A stretch of DNA of 64,000 bases, from NCBI GenBank assembly GCA_964508975.1, contig CAZDVQ010000016.1, forward strand, positions 12,793 through 76,792, in the 5' to 3' direction. Positions 31,856-40,988 of the stretch are shown here, one piece after another. A model generated the notes under the pieces. That model saw nothing but the letters and a program-made list of their open reading frames with translations. It was not told the origin of the DNA and made no database searches. The translations under genes and the position numbers were made by a program. The first letter of the stretch is position 1, and the number at the start of each line of letters is the position of its first letter. This DNA is from CAZDVQ01 sp964508975 (GTDB lineage Bacteria > Bacteroidota > Bacteroidia > Chitinophagales > Saprospiraceae).

Positions 31856-34800
31856 ATGAAACAACGCTTTACACAAGTATTCATGTTTGTGTTGTTCATG
31901 TGCGCAGGACTAGCCTTCAACAAGGCTCAAGCCTCACACATTTACGGCTCCGACTTGACATACACTTGGATGCAAACTGGTCTTTACCAAGTTACATTAA
32001 CCCTCTATCGAGATTGCCAAGGCATATCAGCCAACCAAAACCAGATCGTTCAAGTCAGTACCAACGGTTGTGGCAACAGTAACTTATCCTTGAACTTGGA
32101 TAGCATGTACTTTCTATCTAGTATGGGCCCTTGCGGCGGCGGAAACACTATATGTAACGGTGGGAACGCCCCTGACATGGAGGTTATCGTCTACACCGGT
32201 TTATTGCAAACCGGCCCATACTCAAACTGCCAAACAGTAAATTTAAGTTGGGAAGAATGTTGCCGTAGTGCATCCATCATGAACCTCAACAACTCAGCCA
32301 GCTGGTCAAAGTATGTACGTACCAGTATACCACTAGTGGGTATCAACAACAGCCCGACCTTCAGCGTTATACAGAATGCAGTACACTGTAGCACCGGACC
32401 TGTAATCATTGAGAACGGTGGTACCGACCCGGATGGAGACCAATTGTTGTACACCTTGGTAAACCCAATGAGTACAGGTGGTGCCATTATTCCTTTTACA
32501 ACGGGCTTCTCGGCTTCGAATCCATTCAACATGCCGAGCTTTACGTTCGATCCCAATACGGGCAGCATGCAGTTCGTGCCGAATACCAGTAATTATACCT
32601 ATACTTATTCTGTGCGTATTGACGAGATGCGCAACGGCGCCATCATTTCAAGTGTAACCCGCGACATGACCGTGATTGGCAGCCCAGCTGCATGTGGAAG
32701 CGCCAACACGTTCCCGCCAAGCATGACGGTTACGACAAACCCTGCAGCCAACGCTAATGGTATGATAGCCGCTTGTTTTGGCGATACTGTGGAGGTAACC
32801 GTTACAGCTTTCGACCCGGACATTCAAACCCAGTTGCTTGATGTTTCTATTTTCGGCGCTGGCTTTAACAGTCAATTTGTTCCTAACGGTGGCACGGCTA
32901 CATTTTACCTTGTAGCTGGCCAAGTAAGTACATACGTTGTACAAGTTTCCGATATGGATCCTTGTCAGCCGCTAAGTGCATCACAGAACTTTTTCATTCA
33001 GCCTACTGGTGGAAGCACCGTGGCAATTCAAGGTCAAAACTTGATTTGTAGCCCAGGACAAGTACCGCTTTCGGTTAACGTACCTCCAGGCGGTACTGTA
33101 AGCTGGTCGCCAGCGGGTATCTTTACGAACCCGAGCTCAGGCAGTACCATAGCCAACATAACGCAAACCACTACCGTTACCGCAACCGTGACAAGTGGTA
33201 GTTGTACCTCTACAGGTACACTTGACATTGTATTGGGTACCAGCAATGGCAACCAGATGGCCATCACTACCAACGGTGGTACAACCATTTGCGCTAATGA
33301 AACCATCACTTTGACCGCTGGCACGAATGGCCAGACCAACATTGCTACTTATACCGTAGCGCCGTTGACTTACCCAGGTGTAGCCCCTACTCTACCTTTC
33401 AGCCTCACCCTCGGTGATGACGCTTTAAGCCCATTGGTTAACATCGGCTTCCCTTTCAACTTTTACGGTAACAGCTACACCAGCTTGAATGTAAGCTCTA
33501 ATGGATTTTTATCATTCTCTGGCACCGTGAACGGTTGCTGCGCAGGTGGTAATATTCCGGATGCTGCTGGCGCCAACAACTTGATTGCTTTATTCTGGGA
33601 GGACCTTAACCCCAACACCGGTGGTACTGTTACCTACGGTACGGTTGGTACTGCGCCTAACCGCAGGTTTATGGTGTCATTTAACCAAGTACCATTTTAT
33701 GGTTCAACCACTGACTTAGCTACTGGTTATATTGTTTTGCACGAAAGTAGCAACCTAATCGACGTGGTTGTTGTGAGCCAAAACGCTACAACAGGAACAG
33801 CTACAGCGATTACCCAAGGTGTTGAAAACCAAGGTGGAACCGCAGGTGTAGCTACCCCAGGCCGCAATGCGCAGCACTGGAACGCAACGAATAGCGCATT
33901 CCGCTTTACCCCACAAGGTACCTTTACCTGGAGCAATGGTCAAACTGGCAGTAGCATTACTGTTGCACCTACTACTACAACTACATATGTTGCCTATGAC
34001 AACTCAGGCCAGTGTCCTGACTCTGCCACGATTACCATTACGGTACAGCCAGGTATCGATGCTACAATAAGCACTGCTCAGGCCAGCTGTAATACCTCTA
34101 ACGGTGCAATCGACTTGACAGTTACCGCAGGAGCTGCACCATTCGTATTCGCTTGGAGTACTGGTGAAACAACCGAGGACATTATGAACTTGACACCAGG
34201 TACGTACTGTGTAACCATCATTGATGCCAACGGTTGTACTCGTAGCCTATGCGATACTGTTTCAGGCCCATTCAACATCTTTACCAACCAAGGCGCTTCT
34301 ACATGCGGTGGCTCTACCGGCTTTGCCTATGCGCTTGCATCTGGTGGCGTTGGTCCTTATACTTATGCTTGGAGCAGTGGCCAAACACAACCAACCGTTG
34401 GTAACTTACCTACTGGCTGGTATTCTGTTACCGTTACCGACCAAGGATCTGGCTGTAGCCAACACCGCAACATCTTTATCGGTCAATTACCAAACTGCCA
34501 AGCTACCATTAGTGGCTATGTGTACTCCGATACGGCACAATCATGCAACGCTAACGGTTTGAGCGGTTTACCCAACGTATTGATTGGCTTATCAAACGGT
34601 TCTTATACTTACACCGATGCCAATGGATACTACCAGTTCATCGTGAACGATACCATGAACTACACGGTTACCGTAATGCCTTTTGCAGGTGTAACGGCTC
34701 ACTGCCCAAGCACAGGAAACATCAGTGTTGACGTGACAGGCTTTAACCAAGTTTTTGCCAACAACAGCTTCTTCGTTGACGTGGTGGCTAGTATCGACCT

Positions 34801-35899
34801 TCAAGTTACCGGAAGTACCTACATGGGTACACGCCCTGGTTTCCCATACGCTGTACACATCAATGCTTGTAATTATGGTGTAACTCCTGCTGGAGGCGTA
34901 ACCGTGACCTATACTTATGATCCACAATTGATTTTCAGCGCATCGGGAACAACAGCTGGTTATGTACACGACATCGTGAACCATACTTTAACTTGGACCA
35001 TCAGCAACTTGAACCCCTTCCAGTGCCAGATGTTCAACGCACGCTTTAACTTGAGCCAAACGGCCTTGTTGGGCGACACAGTATATAACCACGTTGAAAT
35101 TCAGCCTTACACCAACGATGTAAACATCCTGAACAACAACCACAGCTGGAGCAACCAGATCACCAACTCTTGGGACCCCAACGACAAACGCTCGTACCCA
35201 CACCATGAAGGTAATGAGTACGACGGTGGTTACATCTACTACGCAACTGAGAAAACCATCCAGTACGCAATTCGTTTCCAAAACTTGGGTACCGACACTG
35301 CTTACACCGTGGTTATCCGCGACGAGCTTGACTTGACCAACCTCGACCTGCAATCCCTTCGCGTGATTGGTGCTAGCCATGACTACCGCCTTGACATCGA
35401 AGGCTCTGATGTGTTGGCCGTATGGTTCGAAGACATCATGTTGCCACACGCTGCCGTTGATGCAGTAGGTAGCAACGGTTGGTTCCTCTTTGAAATTAAT
35501 CTCAGAGAAAACCTTAGCCTCGGCACACAAGTGGAGAATACCGCTGGTATCTACTTCGACTTTAACGAGCCGGTGATTACCAATACCACCACCACTACCC
35601 TCGGCGAGCCAACAGGTGTTGGTGTTACCCAAGCGGTAGTTGGTTTACAAATGGTGCCTAACCCTGCCAACAACGAAGCTAACTTGATGCTGGAACTCGA
35701 CCGTCCTAGTCAAGATGTAAGCGTTACCTTGACCGATATCAGCGGCCGTGTTAACCAGTTGTTGTACAGCAACTTGAGCATGAACGCTGGTGTAAATAGC
35801 CTGCCTGTAAACACCTCGGCGTTGCCAGCGGGTATTTACCTGATTCAAGTGAAGACCGAATTCGGTTTGGTTACCGCCAAGTTGAGCGTGGTACACTAG
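31856..35899 (+). CDS. Large surface/secreted protein with T9SS sorting domain and SprB-type repeats
   Basis: 1347 residues. A signal peptide (to about 27, ..LAFNKAQA) precedes an N-terminal SHIYGSDLTYTW..LTLYRDC domain seen in many Bacteroidota adhesin-like proteins. Then come Ig/PKD-like repeats (300-700), SprB-type repeats around 720-860 (FAWSTGETTEDIMNLTPGTY; TYAWSSGQTQPTVGNLPTGW), a hydrolase-free beta region, and a type A sorting domain (last 80 residues: MVPNPANNEANLMLEL, ALPAGIYLIQVKT). It is exported by T9SS and probably attached to the surface. Coding composition is Thr/Asn/Gly-rich, unlike its neighbours. Confidence 0.88.
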   Translation: MKQRFTQVFMFVLFMCAGLAFNKAQASHIYGSDLTYTWMQTGLYQVTLTLYRDCQGISANQNQIVQVSTNGCGNSNLSLNLDSMYFLSSMGPCGGGNTICNGGNAPDMEVIVYTGLLQTGPYSNCQTVNLSWEECCRSASIMNLNNSASWSKYVRTSIPLVGINNSPTFSVIQNAVHCSTGPVIIENGGTDPDGDQLLYTLVNPMSTGGAIIPFTTGFSASNPFNMPSFTFDPNTGSMQFVPNTSNYTYTYSVRIDEMRNGAIISSVTRDMTVIGSPAACGSANTFPPSMTVTTNPAANANGMIAACFGDTVEVTVTAFDPDIQTQLLDVSIFGAGFNSQFVPNGGTATFYLVAGQVSTYVVQVSDMDPCQPLSASQNFFIQPTGGSTVAIQGQNLICSPGQVPLSVNVPPGGTVSWSPAGIFTNPSSGSTIANITQTTTVTATVTSGSCTSTGTLDIVLGTSNGNQMAITTNGGTTICANETITLTAGTNGQTNIATYTVAPLTYPGVAPTLPFSLTLGDDALSPLVNIGFPFNFYGNSYTSLNVSSNGFLSFSGTVNGCCAGGNIPDAAGANNLIALFWEDLNPNTGGTVTYGTVGTAPNRRFMVSFNQVPFYGSTTDLATGYIVLHESSNLIDVVVVSQNATTGTATAITQGVENQGGTAGVATPGRNAQHWNATNSAFRFTPQGTFTWSNGQTGSSITVAPTTTTTYVAYDNSGQCPDSATITITVQPGIDATISTAQASCNTSNGAIDLTVTAGAAPFVFAWSTGETTEDIMNLTPGTYCVTIIDANGCTRSLCDTVSGPFNIFTNQGASTCGGSTGFAYALASGGVGPYTYAWSSGQTQPTVGNLPTGWYSVTVTDQGSGCSQHRNIFIGQLPNCQATISGYVYSDTAQSCNANGLSGLPNVLIGLSNGSYTYTDANGYYQFIVNDTMNYTVTVMPFAGVTAHCPSTGNISVDVTGFNQVFANNSFFVDVVASIDLQVTGSTYMGTRPGFPYAVHINACNYGVTPAGGVTVTYTYDPQLIFSASGTTAGYVHDIVNHTLTWTISNLNPFQCQMFNARFNLSQTALLGDTVYNHVEIQPYTNDVNILNNNHSWSNQITNSWDPNDKRSYPHHEGNEYDGGYIYYATEKTIQYAIRFQNLGTDTAYTVVIRDELDLTNLDLQSLRVIGASHDYRLDIEGSDVLAVWFEDIMLPHAAVDAVGSNGWFLFEINLRENLSLGTQVENTAGIYFDFNEPVITNTTTTTLGEPTGVGVTQAVVGLQMVPNPANNEANLMLELDRPSQDVSVTLTDISGRVNQLLYSNLSMNAGVNSLPVNTSALPAGIYLIQVKTEFGLVTAKLSVVH

Positions 35900-35918
35900 T
35901 AGCATAATTAACTAATAC

Positions 35919-35953
35919 AAAAAGCCAAACCTGGAAACGGGTTTGGCTTTTTT
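35919..35953 (+). terminator. Terminator after the T9SS cargo gene
   Basis: AAGCCAAACC pairs with GGTTTGGCTT around a short loop, ending in TTTTTT. The flanking A run makes it usable in both directions for the convergent gene at 35980. Confidence 0.75.
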
Positions 35954-35979
35954 GTTTTTGTATTAATTTAAACCGTAAG

Positions 35980-36906
35980 CTAGGTCATAGATTTATCCAA
36001 AAATGGTTTAATGTGCATACGCCAAAACAAAGTAGTAGGCAAATTGACCTGACCCAAACTTTCATCGCAAAAATACGACTCTCCGCTAAAGGTATGCTGC
36101 GTGGCTAAACCAAGCCATTGGTTCAACGCTAGTGGGATGAATACAGTTTTAGGGGCATCTTCCACCATTTCAAGCGCCCAGTCGGGGGCAATTCGGCGAA
36201 GATGGTTCAAGGTCTCTATCGCTTCATTTTTATCTAGGCCTTCCAAGAGGCAAAAACTCGTTTCAGGGACTTTTATCTGGAGCGCTTGCTCCATCAAACA
36301 GTCCAACAAAGGTGAAAAAGTATAGGCTAATGCTTCCTGAGGAGGGGCTGTAATCACAATTTTGTAATATGCTATTTCCGGCTGTGCAATGCTTAATTGA
36401 CACATCCCATGGCGATCAATCAATACCTCTGTACCAGCAGGAAACCTAAAGCGATTTTCTTGAATTTGCTCGGCATAGATTACCTCATCGGCTTGCGGAT
36501 AATGCAGCACCCATTGTATACTATGCGTTGTAGCGCCAAGTTGTAAAACGTAGTTACCGAGCTGTAACCCACCCAGTTTGTGGTTAATTCCAACGCTAGT
36601 TATATTTTTTAAAACAGGGTGAACAAATAGCCGAGGTAGTTCAGCGAGTAACTTTGAAGATTCTTGTGTCGCCCTGTCGGGAAGGTTATGCTTGTAATCA
36701 GCCAGGAAGCTATACGGAGCTACTCCATCATACAAAAGCCTCCAGCCTTTCCATGGATCAGTTCTTACCATAACAGCATTTTCATATGTGACTAGCAGTT
36801 GCTTGTCATGCAAGGTTATATAATCCTTGTAATTTGCCGCAGTGCTGTAATACAAAGGAGGGTTCACAAAGGAACTGTTTACTGTTTCATTGGAGACCTT
36901 GTCCAT
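35980..36906 (-). CDS. Protein of unknown function
   Basis: 308 residues from ATG 36906 (MDKVSNETVNSSFVNPPLYY), chosen because a TACTTTTG box lies 26 bp upstream; the frame extends 23 codons more. No signal peptide or membrane helix is seen. The sequence alternates beta and helix and has no motif I recognise. It converges on the large cargo gene, and the gene upstream on the same strand is separated by two SIR copies. Confidence 0.65.
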   Translation of the reverse strand: MDKVSNETVNSSFVNPPLYYSTAANYKDYITLHDKQLLVTYENAVMVRTDPWKGWRLLYDGVAPYSFLADYKHNLPDRATQESSKLLAELPRLFVHPVLKNITSVGINHKLGGLQLGNYVLQLGATTHSIQWVLHYPQADEVIYAEQIQENRFRFPAGTEVLIDRHGMCQLSIAQPEIAYYKIVITAPPQEALAYTFSPLLDCLMEQALQIKVPETSFCLLEGLDKNEAIETLNHLRRIAPDWALEMVEDAPKTVFIPLALNQWLGLATQHTFSGESYFCDESLGQVNLPTTLFWRMHIKPFLDKSMT

Positions 36907-36931
36907 ATCGCTTGTCTTAAATTGCCATGTA

Positions 36932-36939
36932 CAAAAGTA
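36932..36939 (-). promoter_or_regulatory. Promoter -7 box (TACTTTTG)
   Basis: The minus strand reads TACTTTTG 25 bp upstream of ATG 36906, supporting that start. Confidence 0.5.
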
Positions 36940-37000
36940 TGTATTAGTTTTAATAGCATCGGCATGATGCGCCATCGAGCATCTTTATTTTTTCTTTTTT

Positions 37001-37130
37001 GGGCGCTGCGCCGCTACGCGGGGCGTATGCTATACGCCCCTAGCTGCGCGTCGCCGGCGTGCTGCGGGCTCGCTGTTCGCTCGGTGCTACGCACTGGCCG
37101 CTGCGCGGCCACCCTACGCATGCCTAGCGC
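37001..37130 (-). repeat. SIR element copy 11 (head-to-head pair with copy 12)
   Basis: 130 nt. P1 is GCGCT/AGCGC, P2 is GGCATGC/GCACGCC, P3 is TGGCCGC-gca-GCGGCCA, P4 is GTGC-gta-GCAC. The P6 arm carries an inserted GGGGCGTAT..ATACGCCCC hairpin similar to the one in the P4 arm of copy 1. Confidence 0.85.
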
Positions 37131-37142
37131 ATTTGGGCCTTC

Positions 37143-37337
37143 GCGGTAGCGATGTGAAGCGGTGGCGGCGATAGCCGCCAGACCCGCAGGGGCCGAGCGT
37201 TCAGCGAGCCGCGAAACATAAACGTAGCGGTTTTGCGGAGCAAAAACAAATGTACTTGATGTACATTTGTAGCAAGTGCACCATTTGCTCTTGCAAATGG
37301 CTCACCGACCCGAGGCCGAAGGCCGAGGGAACCGCCC
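37143..37337 (+). repeat. SIR element copy 12, longest copy
   Basis: 195 nt. P1 is GCGGT/ACCGC (unique in the window), P2 is GCGATGT/ACGTAGC, P3 is TGGCGGC-gata-GCCGCCA. Two AT-rich hairpins are inserted: AAATGTAC-ttga..GTACATTT and CCATTTGC-tctt-GCAAATGG. P6 is CCCGAGGCC-gaa-GGCCGAGGG. The CCCAAAA end is 12 nt from the permease stop codon. Confidence 0.83.
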
Positions 37338-37349
37338 AAAAAAACCAAT

Positions 37350-38756
37350 CTATTGGCGTAGCTTAGGATTGGCCCAGGCTAGCATGAAATCAGCCAGTAA
37401 AAAGCCGAGCATGGTGATGAACGATACAAGCATGGTGATGACGAAAACCATCGGGTAATCGGGGTAGCTGATGGATTCTACCAGTTGTTTGCCTAAGCCT
37501 GGCAGGTTGAAGATGTACTCTAGCACCACCGAGCCCGTTATCATGCGGGGAAACATGCTGGCAAAAACCACAATCAATGGGCCTAAATTATTGCGTAATG
37601 CATGGATGGTCAATACCTTACGCTTAGGCAAGCCCTTGGCAAAAGCCGTTCGGATGTAATCATCGGCCATGCTGTTGATGATGCCTACACGGGTATGCTG
37701 AAAAATAACCGCCACCAAGGGATAAGTCCATGTAATGAGCGGTAAAATAAGGTATGGCAAACGAGCTACAAATATTTGAAGCCATGTCATACCATCGTGG
37801 GTGTAGCCCGTACCTTGAGATGGAAACCAGTCGAAATATTGCGGCTGTGTAAAAAAGGTAAGCAACAAGATGGCTACCCAGAAACTAGGCATGGCGTATA
37901 GGCCAAAGAGGAAAGTACTGACAAATGTGTCGGTTTTTGAACCTGCCCGCGAGGCTGCCCAAAGGCCCAGGGGAACAGCTATCGCAAATGCTAGCAGCAT
38001 AGAAGCCAAAGACAAACCCGCTGTCCAGGCTATATTGTTGCGTAAAGTATCCTTGATGGGTTTTCGGTCGGCCTTGTACGAATTGCCCCATTGCAAGCTC
38101 AAAAAACGGGTGAACCAAACATGATAGCGGTTGTTGAAACCATGCCAAGCAAAGGCAGGCCAATAGTTTTTAGCGGGTGTTGCCTGTTGAATTACCTGTT
38201 GATAAGATGCCTTAACCAATTGGTATTCAGTATTTAATGCCGGGTAAAGCGTATCCAAACCCGCAAGGGGCAGGGTATCCATAGCAGCCTGGATAGGCGC
38301 TAACTGACGAGCATACTGGATTTGTTTTGACCAGGCATCTATAGCCATTCGATGCACTTGTTCTTGGAATTTTACCGCATAAAAGCTGCGGTTAAACTGT
38401 AAGAGTTGTTGGTAAAAGACTTGTACTTGTGGCCAATTGCCGTGCTCCCGCAAAAGCAATTTAATCATGTGCTGGTGGTGCAAGCGCGGGATTTTGTACA
38501 AGGTATCAGGCATAGAAGCCGGGCCAAAGTAAAAGTAAAATCCGGGTAAATCGAGCAGCAATTCTCGACGAGCCTTTACATAATCTGATTCGTAGAAGCG
38601 CAAATCAGTATTGTTTTTGAGGTCTGGACCACTTTTCGGGTTGAGGTACTCGTTCACCCGGTCAATGTCCAGGCGTTCGTTGAGGGTATGCAGGATGAGC
38701 GAGCTGATTATCAGCCCGGGGATTAGCAACAACAAACGTTTTAGCAAGTACTTCAT
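37350..38756 (-). CDS. ABC transporter permease, DppB/OppB-like
   Basis: 468 residues from ATG 38756 (MKYLLKRLLLLIPGLIISSL, the classical first helix). A long non-membrane insert (about 40-230) separates helix 1 from the five-helix BPD_transp_1 core, with the EAA-like loop MADDYIRTAFAKGLPKRKVL and GSVVLEYIFNLPGLG. It forms the membrane channel of a peptide or nickel-type importer. No ATPase, partner permease or binding protein is adjacent. The insert is larger than in DppB of model species. Confidence 0.85.
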   Translation of the reverse strand: MKYLLKRLLLLIPGLIISSLILHTLNERLDIDRVNEYLNPKSGPDLKNNTDLRFYESDYVKARRELLLDLPGFYFYFGPASMPDTLYKIPRLHHQHMIKLLLREHGNWPQVQVFYQQLLQFNRSFYAVKFQEQVHRMAIDAWSKQIQYARQLAPIQAAMDTLPLAGLDTLYPALNTEYQLVKASYQQVIQQATPAKNYWPAFAWHGFNNRYHVWFTRFLSLQWGNSYKADRKPIKDTLRNNIAWTAGLSLASMLLAFAIAVPLGLWAASRAGSKTDTFVSTFLFGLYAMPSFWVAILLLTFFTQPQYFDWFPSQGTGYTHDGMTWLQIFVARLPYLILPLITWTYPLVAVIFQHTRVGIINSMADDYIRTAFAKGLPKRKVLTIHALRNNLGPLIVVFASMFPRMITGSVVLEYIFNLPGLGKQLVESISYPDYPMVFVITMLVSFITMLGFLLADFMLAWANPKLRQ

Positions 38757-38780
38757 CCAACATTGATTGCCGTAAAGATA

Positions 38781-38788
38781 TAACTTTG
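38781..38788 (+). promoter_or_regulatory. Promoter -7 box (TAACTTTG)
   Basis: TAACTTTG lies 16 bp before ATG 38805. The reverse strand carries TATCTTTA in the same 48-bp divergent gap, possibly the permease promoter. Confidence 0.5.
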
Positions 38789-38804
38789 CACTAAAATATT
38801 GACC

Positions 38805-39494
38805 ATGCGCCACTTGAGCCTGTTACTTTTAGCCACCAGTATATTCCTATGCGCCTGCGAGGGTCGTGGCACCAAGATGACCTTCGACCAAAGCGAGTTT
38901 TTTTACACATCGAAAGTCGATGCTAAAACGGGTCAAGCCGCAGGTAAATTCTTAAACGAGGACATTGATTTTTTTGACGGCGCCGACCTTACCATACAAC
39001 TAGATAAAGTTGGCCCAAGATACCGCTTGAACATGGTATCAAAGGATAATGCGGAAAACAAGTTGGAATACGTAAACGGTGCGAAAGCCTTGTGCCGCGC
39101 CCTATCAGAAGAAGTACTGAACAATGCAGAGGTAGATTTTCACTTTTGCGACTGGCAGATGGTGAGCAAAAAAGCCCTGGCCTTTGAATTTATCGGTATC
39201 AAAAAAGTGTTGGACGACAATATCGTTTTGTATGAAGATCCACAGTCCAGCCCATCAAATATATTGATTGTAAATGCTTTACGAGATCATAAACTAATAA
39301 GTAAAGGCCAAACTATACGCATTAAAACAGAACAAGGCCTAAGCCAGGTTTATATCGTTGACCAGATGAACATGCATTTGGACGAGACCAAAACAGCGGC
39401 CCTAAAAGCGTTACAAGATTCTACAAACCAGACAGTTCAAAACAAAATAATGTACAAATTCATCTTTTGCGATTTCAACTTCAATCCGTTGTAG
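38805..39494 (+). CDS. Putative lipoprotein of unknown function
   Basis: 229 residues starting MRHLSLLLLATSIFLCACEG, with lipobox CAC (Cys about 18). The ATG at 38805 is preferred over a TTG two codons earlier. The mature protein is mixed alpha/beta with two further cysteines (KALCRALS, VDFHFCDWQ). No family is recognised. It converges on the RNase D-like gene with a 1-bp gap. Confidence 0.68.
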   Translation: MRHLSLLLLATSIFLCACEGRGTKMTFDQSEFFYTSKVDAKTGQAAGKFLNEDIDFFDGADLTIQLDKVGPRYRLNMVSKDNAENKLEYVNGAKALCRALSEEVLNNAEVDFHFCDWQMVSKKALAFEFIGIKKVLDDNIVLYEDPQSSPSNILIVNALRDHKLISKGQTIRIKTEQGLSQVYIVDQMNMHLDETKTAALKALQDSTNQTVQNKIMYKFIFCDFNFNPL

Positions 39495-39495
39495 T

Positions 39496-40389
39496 TTAAG
39501 CTTTAACCCTTTCCAGTTCTTGCTGGGCCATGCGTTTGGCTTTCAGCAGGTGGTGGAGCATAGGTTCGACCTTTTTAAGGGCCATGCCTTGCACTGCCGA
39601 CCATTCGGCCTGGGTTTCGGGTGGGTTAAGGCTTACATCAACCATGGCCGTATTGGGGATAACCCAATGCGCGGGGATATCCAATTTTTGGGCAATATGC
39701 TCCCGGGCCTCGTAAAAGTGTTTGAGATAAACCTTTTGCTTATGGCTTAACCTAGATATACCTTTAATAGATAACCAGGGTTTGTCTTTTTTCTCAAAAG
39801 CTTTGTGCTCGGCGGTAATGTTGAGTCGCTCAAACTCGGCCAATAAATTCTTGCGTTCGAGGGCGTTCTCCATGGCAGTCCAGAGCGGTTTCAGGTAGCG
39901 AACATCGCGAGCGGCGTAAGCCAGCTGGTCCATGTTGAGGGGCCGTTTATTCCAATTATTCTTTTGGAGTTTACTGTTTTTCACGAAGGTTACGCCCAGG
40001 AATTTATCGAGGATGGAGGGTAGGCTAATATCGGTAAGGCCCAGCATTTTGGCCGCAATTTGTACATCGTTGATACCGTGTAGCATTTGTCCGGTTATGT
40101 AGCGGTAGAGGCGAACATCAAAATCGCAGGAGTACATCACTTTCTCGATGTTGGGGTTAGCCATCATCGGGTACAGCGGGCTAATATCGCCAATGCGGAC
40201 GGGGTCGATGACGTACATTTCGCCTTCGAATTCAATTTGAACGAGGCAAAGGTGGTAGCCGTAGCGGTGCATGTTCGACTCGCCCTCAAAATCTAGGGCA
40301 ATGACAGGATTATCGGCGGCATCTATTTGTTGAACGAATTGTAAAAGCGCTTCTTGATCGAAGATATAGGTAAAAGTTGTATCGGTCAT
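39496..40389 (-). CDS. Ribonuclease D family 3'-5' exonuclease with HRDC-like domain
   Basis: 297 residues. The DEDD exonuclease residues are in VIALDFEGESNMH (ExoI), YSCDFDVRLYRY (ExoII) and LAYAARDVRYLKPLW (ExoIII, DEDDy type). Residues about 215-290 are helical and resemble an HRDC domain (HKQKVYLKHFYEAREHIAQK). A role in tRNA 3' processing or RNA turnover is likely. Confidence 0.85.
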   Translation of the reverse strand: MTDTTFTYIFDQEALLQFVQQIDAADNPVIALDFEGESNMHRYGYHLCLVQIEFEGEMYVIDPVRIGDISPLYPMMANPNIEKVMYSCDFDVRLYRYITGQMLHGINDVQIAAKMLGLTDISLPSILDKFLGVTFVKNSKLQKNNWNKRPLNMDQLAYAARDVRYLKPLWTAMENALERKNLLAEFERLNITAEHKAFEKKDKPWLSIKGISRLSHKQKVYLKHFYEAREHIAQKLDIPAHWVIPNTAMVDVSLNPPETQAEWSAVQGMALKKVEPMLHHLLKAKRMAQQELERVKA

Positions 40390-40461
40390 TTGAAATTACA
40401 CGGGTAAAAAAGTAAGCCAGGGCTTGCGGCGGGGCATTGAATAGACGTAGGTGTTGGGATT

Positions 40462-40686
40462 TTATTCCTCGTCCCAGGTAAAGCTCTCGTGCACACCGCC
40501 CAGGTTATTATCGCTGTAGGTAAGGTAAGTACAATTGGTTCCATCAAAACAATCGCGCACCACGTTGAGGGTAAAATTGAAAAGCGGAACGGTTATTTGG
40601 AACTCATCAACACCAGCTTTAATCTGGCTGAGTTCAGCTTGTTCAACTTTCCAACGTTCAAAATCCTGGAGTAATAAATCTGGCAT
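40462..40686 (-). CDS. Small protein of unknown function
   Basis: 74 residues, soluble and acidic, ending in NNLGGVHESFTWDEE. Supported as real by a TACATTTG box 29 bp upstream and by its own gap between genes. No family is recognised. Confidence 0.5.
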   Translation of the reverse strand: MPDLLLQDFERWKVEQAELSQIKAGVDEFQITVPLFNFTLNVVRDCFDGTNCTYLTYSDNNLGGVHESFTWDEE

Positions 40687-40715
40687 AATGGTTTGATTTG
40701 TTCATCAATGCGCTA

Positions 40716-40723
40716 CAAATGTA
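40716..40723 (-). promoter_or_regulatory. Promoter -7 box (TACATTTG) of the small gene
   Basis: A TAnnTTTG match on the minus strand 29 bp before ATG 40686. Confidence 0.45.
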
Positions 40724-40867
40724 CGACTAAATTTGGTAAACGTTTAAATCCATCACACCTTGTTGTATCATGTAGGATTATTTTGAACCTGCCAGGCCGT
40801 TGGCCGAGGGTAATGTTCAATAATTCATTGTTCATCATTAACCAAGGCGGCTTCGCCGCCTTGGCCC

Positions 40868-40966
40868 GCGTTAGCTGGCCGGAGGGCGCCCGCGCAGCGG
40901 GCGGTGCGAAGCACGGAGCGCAGCGAACCCCGCAGGACAGCGACGGCGCGCAGCGCCGGAACGCCC
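40868..40966 (+). repeat. SIR element copy 13
   Basis: 99 nt, minimal. P1 is GCGTT/AACGC, P2 is GCTGGCC/GGACAGC, P3 is GCCCGC-gca-GCGGGC, P4 is GTGC-gaa-GCAC, P6 is CGGCGC-gca-GCGCCG. The CCCAAAA end is 22 nt from the NlpC/P60 stop codon. Confidence 0.88.
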
Positions 40967-40988
40967 AAAAAATAATCTTAAAATCTAT

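Larger units (their letters stand above)
40687..40988. other. Gene-free stretch holding SIR copy 13
   Basis: 302 bp. It contains the minus-strand promoter box at 40716-40723, a small GGCGGC..GCCGCC hairpin near 40847-40861, then SIR copy 13. No gene was seen. Confidence 0.6.
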
